Positions 45,646 through 58,397 of a DNA stretch of 64,000 bases are shown here, piece after piece. The stretch's first letter is position 1; each line of letters opens with the position of its first letter. This DNA is from Erigeron canadensis. Taxonomy: Eukaryota; Streptophyta; Magnoliopsida; Asterales; Asteraceae. Location of the stretch: NCBI RefSeq assembly GCF_010389155.1, contig NC_057762.1, forward strand, positions 39,306,055-39,370,054. Reading direction: 5' to 3'. The translations under genes were made by a program, and so were the position numbers. A model generated the notes under the pieces. The model was given only the letters and a program-made list of their open reading frames with translations. It did not search any database and was not told the origin of the DNA.

Positions 45646-46796
45646 CTAGGTCTTTTACCCGCACGATGTGCGGATATTTAAAAAGGTTGTTTTAGTTATA
45701 TGAATATTTATAATAACTTTTAACAATTATAAATTATTTAAGCATGTACATATAAATCTATATTATCATAAAATGAAAATCTTTACATTTATTGAAATAG
45801 ATAAATCCAAAATATAACTCTTATGATTTATGAAAATCTTTGCATTTACAAAAAAAACATTATAAAATATTCATATTAAATGTCACATATTATACTTCAT
45901 GCAATACTAATAAACATAAAATTAAGTTAAAATGTAAATGTAATGTAAAATCATAACGATATGTTAATTTTTCAAAGTGATATGTGATCTATTAGAATTT
46001 CATCACACTCATTCAAATAATATAGTTTCATGAAACTTAAGTGGTGTTTGTTTGTGACTTAATAAAATAAGTCACGACTTCATCAAAAATACTTATTCCA
46101 TTAAGTCATCAAAAGTGTTTGTTTTCGTGACTTAATAAACAAAAAATAACTGTAATGACTTAATCCATACAGACATTATTTATCCATTCAGTCACTAAAT
46201 CAGTTCAGTCACTTAACGGTTAAAAAATAAACATGCCCTTTTTCTTTTATATTTGATATAATGTGTTTTTTTATTTGAAAGTAATTGATATAAAGGTAAT
46301 TGATGCAATGGTAATTACAATTAATTAAGAACAAACCTATGATTCAAATTAGGTTAACTTAACATGTAATTGATGCAAGTGTCTTGAAATAGTTTTTATA
46401 AAACGTAAAATCACCACCAAAAAAAGGATAAAAAATAATTACAATATGATAGTAGAATAAGATATGAACACTTTAAAAACCAATAGTATAAAATATTTTC
46501 CAATTTTAAAAATAAAATTTAAGTTCATACGCTTTCTACTATGACATAGGATTTGATTTTTTACTTTTGTTTTTCTTTTAGCTTTTGTGTATATATAGAT
46601 TTTATTTCTATTTAATCTAATATTATGTTTATATAATAAAATTTAGTGGATTTATTATATTGTGAAAAAAAATATAGAGAAGCCATATAGGATAAAGACT
46701 TATGTGACAATTTTTAAAAATAGCTTTAAATTGAAGAAAACTTTAGAAGGCTTAGAATTCCTATTGTTTTAATAATTATATAGATATAGATATAGA
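45646..46796 (-). mobile_element. Non-autonomous Helitron, minus orientation
   Basis: 3' end: hairpin CCGCAC-ATC-GTGCGG (45659-45673), 9 nt, CTAG (45646-45649), host T. Probable 5' end near 46796 (A then TCTATATCTATATAATT, ATTAAAACAATAGGAATTC), similar to the Helitron in serpin B intron 1. About 1.15 kb, no Rep/Hel. It contains a decayed inverted-repeat region around 46020-46230. Confidence 0.65.
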
Positions 46797-48539
46797 TTTA
46801 TAGCCACTATGGTCCTTTTGTATGCCAAACTCGTCTTGTTGAATATATAGAAAGCCCTCATAATGACTATATTTACTCATCTCTTCTTTTTACTGCCGTT
46901 AAAAAGATATTTGAAAAAAAAAACTATCCTTTTAAACATTCATGTTCATAAGTTTTATTATTAAAAAAAATTATTATACCTAACGCAACGACTGGTGCCG
47001 ACGTAAGTTGCCTTTGCGATGAGCTAACGAAACCAATGGGTAGTGGCGTCAGTTTCAAAGTCGGGGCCAATGGACAAATTTGGGACACTTCATGTAAAGT
47101 TCGGTGTTTAAATTTATGTTTGTTTTAGTTTTTTTCGGTTTTCCATTAAAGGCTATAATAAAATAAAAGTTGTAATGTCCAGTAAAATAAAGTTTCAAAT
47201 ATAATGCCTATTTTTGATAAAAGTTTGAAAAATTTCAAGCTATTAACACACTCTCAGTCTTACATAATTTACTATAAAACTCAAAGTTTTATTATATATC
47301 AACTTTTTATTACTAAGAATTGTATATTAAATTTTAAATCATAATAAATTAACATCTGATCTGATAAAGTTGTAAGCACCGGCTTAATATCTAGTTTTTA
47401 ACAAAATATTGAAAAGTTTCAAGCTATTACACAATCTCTATCATACATAGTTAATTGTAATTTAAATAATTTTAAGCTATTTGACATTGAAGTGAAAAGT
47501 TTTTTATAAAAAGCTTTACTATTGGAGAATGGAGATGCTCTTAATAAAGTATTATTTTGTTTTTTCTTTATATTTTATTTTACAAGAGATCTTTAAGATA
47601 TAATTAAAAATCATATAATATAACGTTATAAATTGAAAAAAAATATAGTTTTAAGAGGGGTGTTAGGTTTAATTTATTCTAGTTTGTTTATATTTGGTTT
47701 ATTTATAAACCCTACTTTTATCTTATCATGATTCATAAATTGTTATTACAAAATAAGCTTTTAGATTAGAAAAAAAAACATAAAAACAAAGTTTATTAAA
47801 CATGAACCAAAACTCAAATAAACAATAAGCTTAAAAATAAGCTAAGCCAAACACAGAAACACTCCTAAAAATGGGTGTAAAAACAAGATTTTTTTCAAAT
47901 TAGTGTAATGGGTATTTACCAAATTAGTATAGTTTCAAAAATAATTAGTATAATTAAAAGAAAAAAATAGTTATTGGGTTTTCCTTAAAAACATATATAA
48001 ATGATTTATTATGAATACACAATAATATAATATGTAAATTATTTTATGGTATTTTATCAAAGTTTTAACCATGCTAAGTATTAGTTAACCTACTAATTTG
48101 GTAAATGATTTTGAAACTATACTAATGTGATAAATAAATTTACTCATCTAACTCCTTTATAAAAATTATCACACCCCCTATTTTTAAAAAATAGTTACAC
48201 TATAGTTACAAATTACTAAATTACCTTTAATAAGCACCCACTAGAAAAAGTTTTTATAAAATATCAAATTTTTCCTTAATGACTTAATTTACACCCTAAA
48301 CCTTTATTTTAATAATTAACATTTTAAAATTTTATCTTCTACAAAATTTCTACCATCACAATTACATAAACTTACAACACTTGACACCGCCACCACCACC
48401 ACTAGACCGTCTTTCCCATCATTACTGTCATATTGCGCAAATATCATGCTCGTTATACTAATCTATACAATATTATAAAGTAGATTTTCCCTAGATTTTC
48501 AACATTGAACTTGAAATTTTCAATATTTATCTAAAATAA
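46797..48539. other. AT-rich intergenic
   Basis: No gene or bounded element seen. Confidence 0.4.
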
Positions 48540-48760
48540 CTATAATACTATTTCTCTCTCCTCAAATCTCAACCAATCATATTTTTTCCCTCTCATTCAT
48601 AAATCATTTATTCCTCCAATTCATTCAAAATCTTTTATCTCAAAAACCGTACACCGATAAATTACAAAAATTGTATGGGTGTTCTTAAAATTTCATGCTC
48701 TTTCATTAGAGATGTCATTCGATATACTTTCGAAAAGTTTTTAAATCCGAGGGCGGAGCC
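48540..48760. repeat. Solo arm of the long-inverted-repeat family
   Basis: Shares AACCGTACA.CG, TTCATTAGAGATG.(C/G)ATTCGATATAC and neighbouring sequence with both arms of the element at 62468-63455. Probably a decayed or partial copy. Confidence 0.55.
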
Positions 48761-49374
48761 CATACGGTTAAGGCATTTGACTATCATACTCTATGACATA
48801 TCAACTTCTATAACCTATCATACTCTATGACCTAGGTATCACCCCACCATCTCACTTCCGCAACGCGCAGGTACTTGCTCTCGTTTGGAAAAAAAACCTC
48901 GTGTAAAAACGATGTATTTAAGGCAGCATCATGGAAATGGAGGTTTATTTGGGCCGGTGCATTGAAACCCAAACAACCCAATAGGTTGAAATACGAACTA
49001 TAAGGTTCCGTGTCAGTACCCACCCAATCACATGGCATGCATCATTTGATCTTCGTTTTCCTTTTCAGCCTCAAATCCTCAATGAATATATTGCAATTTC
49101 TGTTTGTGACTTTAATGTGTCATCTAAAGCAATATCGGGTTTTTTTTTTTGAACATCAGCAATATCGGGTTTTAAATAAAGGATTAAAGAAAAAAAAAAT
49201 ATTCTCAAAGGTTTTTCAATTTTTTGGGCAGGAAAAGAAACGATAAAGTGAAGTTTAAATAAGAGCATCTTCAAATGGTTTAGTTTCTCAATATTAGTTA
49301 AGAATTTGTTTCTCAACTATTTGAACACATCTATTCTTAGAAAGCTTAAATAAATCTATAGACAAGGATTTTGA

Positions 49375-49510
49375 GGATGACAGTGATAATCGTACCACAA
49401 CATTTGATACATCTACCACACTGTATATATATTATAGCAATTTGTACAAGTAAGTAATGCATAAAAATGGTAGATTAATTAAATTATGTGGTACGAATAT
49501 CAGTTCCCTT
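49375..49510. mobile_element. Small MITE, family with 35788-35920
   Basis: Ends GATAATCGTACCACA and TGTGGTACGAATATCAG are near-complementary; interior TTGTACAAGTAAGTAATGCA as in the other copy. Confidence 0.6.
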
Positions 49511-52470
49511 TGAGGATATCCTTAGTCCTTACACTTTATTTTTGTTTGTATATAAAAGATGTGTAGTGATATGAAAAAATATAAAAATTATAAGAATGTT
49601 TGTATGGTTGAAGATAAATTAATGATATTAAGGATTTTTAAAGATATAATGTGGCTGAAAGATGAGTAAGGATTCCTTAACCATTAGAGATGATCTAATG
49701 TTTCAAACGAGTTAATTCGATCCGTACTTCGCATGCAGTTGTGTTAATGGTTAAAAGTAAAGCTAAACGTACACATGCAGGGTTAAAACTTAAAACTAAG
49801 TACTAAAAAAATATAAAAAAAATACAGGAATTTTTGAAAATCTAAAAACTTTGGGGGCTAATGTTGAAAATTTTAAAAGGATAAATTAGTTAGTGTAGTG
49901 GGCTAACATTATTAATTGATTGGTGGGTAAATTGCCTAGTTGGTTGATTTGAGATTTTATAGAATGTAGTTTTGACCCAAACGTTCAAACAAGAAAGCTA
50001 TGTGCCTATGTTCACAAATCACAATTGTACTTGTATACTGTAGACTGTAGAATATGTAAAATACACAATCGGAAAAGATACGAAGGCTTTATAATCCCTT
50101 TAAAAACAAAAGGGCCCAAAAGGTGAGCACAATCGTCAAATGTTACTCGATTAGTATTGTATTATTTTCTAGCAGAATGACCCAATGAGCCCAAATGAAA
50201 TCAGAACCTTCAATTTATGTAGTGAGTACTGAGTACTAGTATATGAAGAAGCATTAAATTAACGATGAGAATGCAAATGAAAATTTATATTTTAATCTAA
50301 AAATTATGTTTCCCCCTCTTAATATATTCTTTGAACAATAAATAGTAGCATGGTATTACACTACCATCTAGCAAGGTGTTAGAGGATTAATTTACAAGTT
50401 AATTTACATATCCAATTGGTCTGTATCAATTTATACACGAACCTTTCCTACTGTCATTCCAAATTCAGGTAAGCAGTAGTATAATGTCGTTGATGAAAGT
50501 TGTCAAAACACACCCGGTTATGATTCCTTCAAATAACCCAGGGTGTGGTTTGAAAACCGCATTTAGTTTCAAATTTGAGGTTCAAAGCAGTGTACTAATC
50601 CATGAGCCCCGGGAAGGCGGGAAGTAGGAGACTTTTGAGTCATTATATGAAGATTGCAGATTATAAATCGAAAAATGATTGGCTATAAAAGTTGTCAAAG
50701 AGTGCCATAAGAAAACTCCAGAGTCCATATGACAACAAATAAACATCTATTGTTGGAGCGTTTAAGAGTATCATTTTTCTTAAACAACAAATAACTAGAC
50801 TTGTTAATGCTTAAACGACAACAACTGCGAGCTCTATATAAGATTGTTAATCTTCCTAACTGAAAAAATTAATTTCATTAGCAATCATACCTTCTTAACC
50901 ACATTAAAACAATGATGTCATACTAAGTACTATAAAAGATAAACGGATATCACTGATTGATTGATAACAAAGAGCTACTTATGTCATAATTATAGGTTTT
51001 TAAATAACCTATTTAACATTTGTTTTTAAAAAAAACAAAACATTCGTTTAATGTCAGAAACACTCTTAAAGCTATACAGGGCTATATAATATGCTGAGTT
51101 AAAAGAGATCACTAAGTCAAAATGATTTTGATATGTATTGACTTTATTTTTTGTACTACATTTAGCCGGCTATTCGTGTCATACAATACATTCAATGGTT
51201 TCAAAACTTTAGTATGGTATAGAATGTATAGAAGGGTTCATAGATGTATTAGATAACGTTGTATTCCAAAGTGTTTTTCTCATTAGTCAATTATAACCAA
51301 AGAATGAATTAGTCGAACTAATTTTGCTGAAAATGATATAAAATTATGGGCTTTTGGTTTAGTAGTTATGGACTTCTGGAGGAGAAGGTAGGAAACGTTG
51401 TTTGTCTAGGAGGTTTTAGACTTAAACCAGAACATAAGTGTTTTACTAATTTAAGGTGTCATCTTACAGATTGATTTAATGGAAAATTGTTGTTTTAAAA
51501 AAAAACATAAAATAAATGATAACTAAAAAATGAAAAAACAATTTGACAATAACAAATAAAACCATTCGTAATCATATTTATTTTATTACTTATATGGCCG
51601 TCTTTATTAAAAGTAACAAATATAGAAAACATTTTAAAAATTAATTTTATCTTATCTTAATCTTAATATATATTATAAGACAGTTGAACTAATGACTAAT
51701 TAACCAATCACATCGTTCGATTTCATCAAATTGACTTTTGATGATGTCATCATTTAGATAAACTACAAATTAAAAATCATAATAATCATTATCCAAATAT
51801 ATTATTATATTAATATTTATATTAATTTGTAGAAAAAGTCTCATTAATTTACACTTTTTTGTTTTCCATCAATAATTTACACTTTTTAGCCTTGAATACT
51901 TCATTTATATTTATTTTTAGTCATCAACTTGAGAGAATTTTTTAAAATTTACAATCATTTAATTAAACAAAAAAAATTTAACATATGAAATACTTTTTAC
52001 AAAAAATAATTTGAAAACCTAATGACTTATTAACAAATATTAGAAGAGTCCTAATCATTATCAAATAATATAAAAACAATCATAATTGTTATCATATTAT
52101 CAAAAAACAAGTGATTGAAAATAAACATATGCGTGTTATGAACGTGCATCATGATTAAATACATATATTTGAGTGTCAAGTACATGATCACAAATATATT
52201 TATATTTTAATTCTTAATAATATCAAATTATGAGTACATCTGTTTCAAAATATTCTATAATGGAGAAATTATTATATATAGCATGTGCCTTGTGGAATGA
52301 CTACGGCAAACAATTTCACCAATATATCTAGGCTAATAATAACAGTGAGGAACCTATGATTATTGTACTATAACTTGCAAAATATAACACTTAAAACCAT
52401 ATTTTTTTAAAATTGTAAGCTTTTATGACTTAAATGTATGGAGATCTAATATTGTTAATATCGTAAATCT
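49511..52470. other. AT-rich intergenic
   Basis: No gene. The stretch 51.7-52.5 kb is probably Helitron interior leading to the terminus at 52471. Confidence 0.4.
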
Positions 52471-52504
52471 CGTGTCCAGTGTTGGACACGGGTCTAAAAT
52501 CTAG
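52471..52504 (+). mobile_element. Helitron 3' terminus, family 2
   Basis: Perfect 8-bp stem CGTGTCCA/TGGACACG (52471-52490), 10 nt, CTAG (52501-52504), then T. The tail GGTCTAAAATCTAG is identical to 33803-33816. Confidence 0.7.
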
Positions 52505-54427
52505 TATATACTAAAAGGGAACTAACATAACCTCAATTAACTAATCACAACTCTCAATTTATCTAATTTAACTAAATTAACACATGTCGTAATATAATTT
52601 ACATTTTTTTTTGTTTTACATCATCAATTTTAGACTACAATATTGAATTCATTTCCTTAATACTTGTTCAGGGATACAAATTAACATTTACATATGATGA
52701 TATATATAATTAAAAAAGATACAACCTTTCTAAAGTTTTGTAATCCTAAAACCTAAGTAGCATTTATGTGTTTCGACCTTCATTTCATTTTCTTTTCTTC
52801 TCAACTAAATCGTCAAGCTACGTTCAAAAACCTACGTAGTAGGAATCTTAGATCGTCAACGATGGTCCAAACCTCTATTAATAAAAAAATTTATCTTAAA
52901 AATTAAATCCAGAAATTCAAAAAGCTGATTATTGGCATATTATTATTTCAAGATATTATATGTAAAAATATAATATGTTTACGTTATAGTCCGAGTGCTT
53001 AATGGTTTGTCTTTTTTCTTTCAAATTAGAAATTATTTATCCTGTTAAAATTTAGCCCATAAAGCATCCAAATTAAAAGTCGTACTTGACACTTGACATA
53101 AAAATAAAAAATGATGCGAGCATATCAATTTTTAAATGGGAATGGCATCATGAACTTATCAATTTTGATGGCTCGAATTTCTGTTCATAAGAATGTAGCA
53201 TTACTCGAAATGTATAACGGAGTACAATAAAACATATTACCTTCACCAGATACATTGTGAACAACTTAACTTTAATAGATTGTGTTTAAGAGCGCACATT
53301 ATCTTCAACGGTGTGTCCAAAACGAGTAATCACTCTCTTAGCTTTCAACTAAGTACGCTTTTTTTTTCCTCGAAAAAGATGGTAAAACACACTTGGTAGC
53401 CAAACACTTAAAATTTGTTTAGGTTAATTTTAACAAAAGCTCTATGCACTCACATAGAGAGTTTTTAACGTCGTATGTGAATGACTAGGGCTTCAAATAA
53501 GGAAATGGAGATTCGGTCAGAAATGAGCGATTAGCTTTATAAACAAAGGAAGTAACTCTAATAAATGAAATAAGGTAGACATCTGATAGGCTGATCCACA
53601 TATTTTGCTGAATATTGAAGGCAGTCTTGTATAATGAAGTCATAGTGGCACGCTGAGCAATCAGTGTAACAAGACAAAAAAACAAAACTAAATTATGTAT
53701 TGTTAGTCAAAGTTAGTGCTGAATCCAGATTTGTTTAACTTACGAAGTTAACATAGATATTTAACTCAAGAAGTTAATATAGACAAAAAAAAAATTTGAT
53801 GGTAAATAAGATACATTAAACTATTTAGTTTATGGTCGATAAAAGTGTATGTAAGATGTCTTTCATACGTTTGTGATTGATTATGGTACAGTATTAGCCA
53901 GTGTAACTATAAAAGGTTAACAGAGGCTCGAGTTCATCAACTCAAACCTGCACTATGAAATAAAGTAAAGATTAATTTTTACACTTTTGCCAAATCTATA
54001 TATATAGACAGAAGCGACGGTCTATATTGCATCAAAAATAGAGTATAATCAGTTGTGGTGTCACTAACAGATAGATGACGAAATAAAGAAACAAATGAAA
54101 AAATATTTTCAGTTAGACAGATGTAGACATGTTCCTACTATCCAGCCTTGGATCAACTTGCATACACTTAATTATTTATGGTATACATATTGAATGGGAG
54201 AGAAGGGTTTTGACAAACCTTATAGATACCAATTGATTCCTGGGAATGCATAAGACAAAAACGTCTCTCGCTATATAAACAACCTTCCACTATGTCAGTA
54301 ACACATACTCGCACCAAACTTGAATATCCCTGCGACACAATAACACACTTCATACAAATGGTAATGCTAATATACTATACGTACATTTGCTTACATACTG
54401 TATATACGTTTATTTACAACCAAGTAT
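52505..54427. other. Intergenic and NPF upstream region
   Basis: No gene supported. Contains the promoter of the NPF gene and possibly an additional 5' exon. Confidence 0.4.
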
Positions 54428-56563
54428 ATGCTAACTCATTGTAGCGGAAAATATCAGGGAATTGCAGGGGATGTCGCAATGCGGCCTCAACACCAGAAAA
54501 GGCTGGGTGGGACGAGAGCTGCTCTCTTTGTATATGGTATACTAAACTAGTACATAAGTCAGCATCTGATGAAGTTTGAACATTTTTCTTTTAATGTTAG
54601 ATGCTTTTGTTGACTGTTTCCATGTGTCTGTTAATTTATGCAGCTACAACAGGGCTCGAGAACATGGCATTCATTTCAACGGCTGTAAGCCTGGTAACTT
54701 ACTTTTATGGCTATATGAACTTCAGTTTGACAAAGTCAGCTACAACACTCACAAACTACCTTGGCACTGCATTTCTGCTATCGCTATTTGGAGGTTTTAT
54801 ATCTGACACCTACTTGTCAAGATTCAAGGCTGGTATCCTATTCGCCTCATTTGAAGTCGTGGTACGTTAAAAACAGCATACCTCGACAACTCTAAATTCC
54901 TTGAGTAGATAAAAATTATTATTAGATGTACCATTTCAGGGCTATGCACTCCTGGCAGTTCAAGCACACTTTGAACAGTTAAGACCAACTCCCTGTAACC
55001 CTACCCAAGTAAATCAGTGCCAGCAAGCAACAAGTAATCAAGAGGCCATATTGTTCACGGGTCTGTATTTAGTTGCATTTGGCACTGGTGGAGTTAAAGC
55101 CGCTCTGCCTTCATTAGGAGCAGACCAGTTTGATGAGCGGAACCCAAAAGAGGCAGAATCACTTGCAAGCTTCTTCAACTGGCTCCTGTTCAGCATCACA
55201 ACTGGGGCTATATTTGGAGTCACTTTTGTAGTATGGATCTGCTCCAACCCAGGTTGGGATTGGGGGTTGGGTGTGTGCTCCATAGCTGTTCTTGTAGCAG
55301 CTCTATTTCTACTGATGGGAAGATCTATGTTTCGAGATTATGTACCTAAAGAAAGCCCAATTCTTCGTATTCTACAGGTATAATGAATGATAACATTAAA
55401 AAAATTCCAATACATTATGCATAAACACATGGAGTAAAGACACATTTTTTCATTGGATTCAGGTATTTATGGTGGCCATTAAAAATCGAAATATACCATT
55501 ACCGGAGAATGCAGAAGAATTGCATGAGATTCATGACAGAGAAGCAGGAGTAACAACAGATATTCTCCAAAGAACAGATCAATTCAGGTCTGTTACCTAA
55601 TACTTTCGTTAAATTTTAACTCAGATGTGCAAAATTAATGTTTATCTTTCTGGTTGCTAATATTTGCATTTTACGATCAGATTTCTGGACAAGGCAGCAA
55701 TAATTACTAGCTCACTTGATGCATCTGAATTGCGATCATCAGGATCATGGAAACTGTGTACAGTAACACAGGTCGAAGAACTGAAGATTATAATACGTAT
55801 GCTCCCCATTATTTTGAGTACTATATTCATGAACACATGTTTGGCTCAACTGCAAACATTTACCATCCAACAAAGTACAACCATGGACAGAAACCTGCTA
55901 GGTTTTCAAGTTCCTGGCTCCTCCATTCCAGTAATTCCACTAGTGTTCATGTCACTTCTAATCCCAGTCTACGATCGTTTTTTTGTTCCATTTGTGAGAA
56001 AGTTCACTGGGATTCACTCAGGAATCCGACACCTTCAAAGAATTGGAGTGGGATTAGTTCTCTCGGCCATCTCAATGGCGGTGGCTGGAATAGTAGAAAC
56101 TCGCCGTAAATCGGTGGCTATTGACAATAACTTGGTTGATTCACCCGGCCCTCTGCCTATAAGTGTTTTCTGGCTAGGTTACCAATATGCAATTTTTGGA
56201 CTGGCTGATATGTTTACATTGGTAGGATTACTAGAGTTTTTCTATGAAGAAAGTTCACCAGGCATGAAGTCACTCGGTACATCTATTTCATGGTGTTCAT
56301 TGGCTTTTGGATACTATTCAAGCTCAATAGTGGTGGAGGTGGTAAATAAAGTGAGTAATGGGTGGTTAGCTAGTAACAATTTGAATAGAGACAAGTTAAA
56401 TAACTTTTATTGGTTATTAGCAGGATTAAGTATAGTCAACTTAGGTATTTATTTGATGTGTGCCTCCTGGTATAAGTATAAAGAGGTGAATATGAAGCAG
56501 ATTGATACAGGTAGCAATGCTGCTAAAGCAAATGAAGTCAATATTCAGGTGCCTAATGCATAG
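54428..56563 (+). CDS. NPF (NRT1/PTR family) transporter, NPF4-like, 590 aa
   Basis: Proton-coupled major-facilitator transporter; plant NPFs carry nitrate, peptides, hormones or glucosinolates, and NPF4 members include abscisic acid and gibberellin carriers. Exons: 54428-54536, 54644-54861, 54940-55377, 55463-55587, 55681-56563 (1773 nt, in frame). The N-terminal half has GGTRAALFVY, NYLGTAFLLSLFGGFISD and GLYLVAFGTGGVKAALPSLGADQFDE. The central loop is charged. The C-terminal half has CTVTQVEELKIIIRMLPI, NTCLAQLQTFTIQQ, RIGVGLVLSAISMAVAGIVE and GLLEFFYEE. NTCLAQLQTF points to subfamily 4. The ATG at 54428 is the first in a frame open since 54371, but an upstream 5' exon with acceptor near 54467 is possible. 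The first Glu of the ExxE motif in helix 1 is replaced by Thr39. No lesion. Confidence 0.92.
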
Positions 56564-58397
56564 AGAACTTCCCACATGCTAGAGACCCGTCCTAAGAGTA
56601 TCCACAAGACTACAAATCTGTATTTTTTATGTCTCAAAAGAGTTTATAACAAATAAATTGTGAAGAGATGGAAATTTAATGCATAGATGCAAATTTAACT
56701 TTTCTGTGTATTATTAACTATTACGGGCACGATTGCGATGTAATATTGTAACTATATACTAAAATCAATCATAGAGATTTGCAATCATACGCCACCAAAT
56801 TCGACCATCAAATCTCTTAGTATAGAAAATCTAACATCTCAATCCAGAGGTCACCATCACAAGAGTTGGTAATTTTTGGCCTAATTGAAGATGGAAGTAA
56901 AGTAAAAGCCTAAAAGGGTCGGCTAAATATTCCTTCCCAATTCAATCAGCAAGCATGGTGGGTAGTGTAACATCCAAAGATCATATGCAAATGAAACTAA
57001 GAGCAGTAATAAAACAGTTATACCAAAGCAAATCATATTCTTGTTGGCAACAAATCCTAGAATAACTAGGGCTACTTTTCGTTAGATAATATAAAGTTCA
57101 AACATATATGATAAAATGCGTCTTGCAATGGAAACAGAAAACTTCTGATAGAAGAACTAATACTGGCAAAGCCTTTGACTTATTTTTTCTTATGCATCTT
57201 GGTAGAATGTGACAAGTTTAAATAAAGGAGGTTCATGATATTTATAGAAGAATAGAACCACTAAAAGAGTCTACTCCCGGATGAAAGTCATGTAAAGAGA
57301 AAATGTTATTTGACGTTACATTCAAACACCCAATGTAAGATTTTAACAAGTTTCCATGTAGCAAACTATGTGACATTGAATGTTTTACCAAAATATATTC
57401 CTGGCTTCATGTATTTCATTGGGTGTATTATGGATAGGTTTCACTTGTTTTTCAAAAAGACCTTATCTACTCTTATGGGTTTAGTTCTAATAAGCCTACT
57501 CCAAGTCCCCAACAAGTTTTGATGAAAGTTTTGCCGCTATTGTTCGACATATAGTAAACTAAGTTGCCCCAAACCATCTTGGGGTGCTGGAAAATAGTAT
57601 GGATATGGTGCTATGTACATTAGAAGATATTATAAGACACAAGATAGTCAGATGAACAATAGACTACTTGGCCAACATTATAACAAAAGTATCATGATTT
57701 TGCCTGTTTTTAAAGGGGAACTTAAAGTCTTAGAATAACTCACTTTAAGCTGTTAACAGGTAAAAAACAATTTGTTCTTTCGAAGAAGACTCTCACAGTT
57801 GGTTTCTTAATGACTAACTTTTTCAATAAAATAAACTTCTTAGAATGTGATATATTAATATGAAGATCTCCTAATTCCAATATAAGATTTACACTTATCG
57901 TTAAGAACACATAAAAAAGGAAGAAGAGGAAGAAGGGAATTATGTAGGCTCTTACATAATATCTTGGAAGAACAGAAGAACTTCTCTTGAGATTGTATAC
58001 AGATTATAAATCTTTTTACAGCTGTAAAGTGCCACCAATTTAAGCAGCTGTAATTCCATCTTACAGAAAACAACCCGTAATTGTACCTCAAACTGCTCAT
58101 TCAACCATGGCGCAAACCTGTTTAGATCAAACTATAAGAACCAAATTATATCCAAAATCTTTGTAGTAGAGCATCCAAATGAAAAAAAAAAAAATGCATC
58201 CTTCTTCTTTTTCGTTTCTCTATGTAATGTTTGAACTTGTTTTTCATTTCTCTCTATAACAAAGTGTTTGAACTTGATTTACAAAATTCAGACTATAAAC
58301 TTTTTATACAAGTAATCTGATAAATAATCTCGGGATGAAAGTTATTTCATTCTACAAGAGAATTTCCAAGGGATACATGTACAAGTTTCCTGCCAAT
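56564..58397. other. Intergenic between convergent NPF and TIN1-like genes
   Basis: Holds the 3' UTRs of both genes. No other gene seen. Confidence 0.5.

Noticed and set aside
48832..49316. Several short overlapping frames on both strands
   Set aside because: No family motifs; AT-rich repeats explain them.
55747..56109. 120-codon + frame inside NPF exon 5
   Set aside because: Alternate frame of the true coding exon, with no homology.
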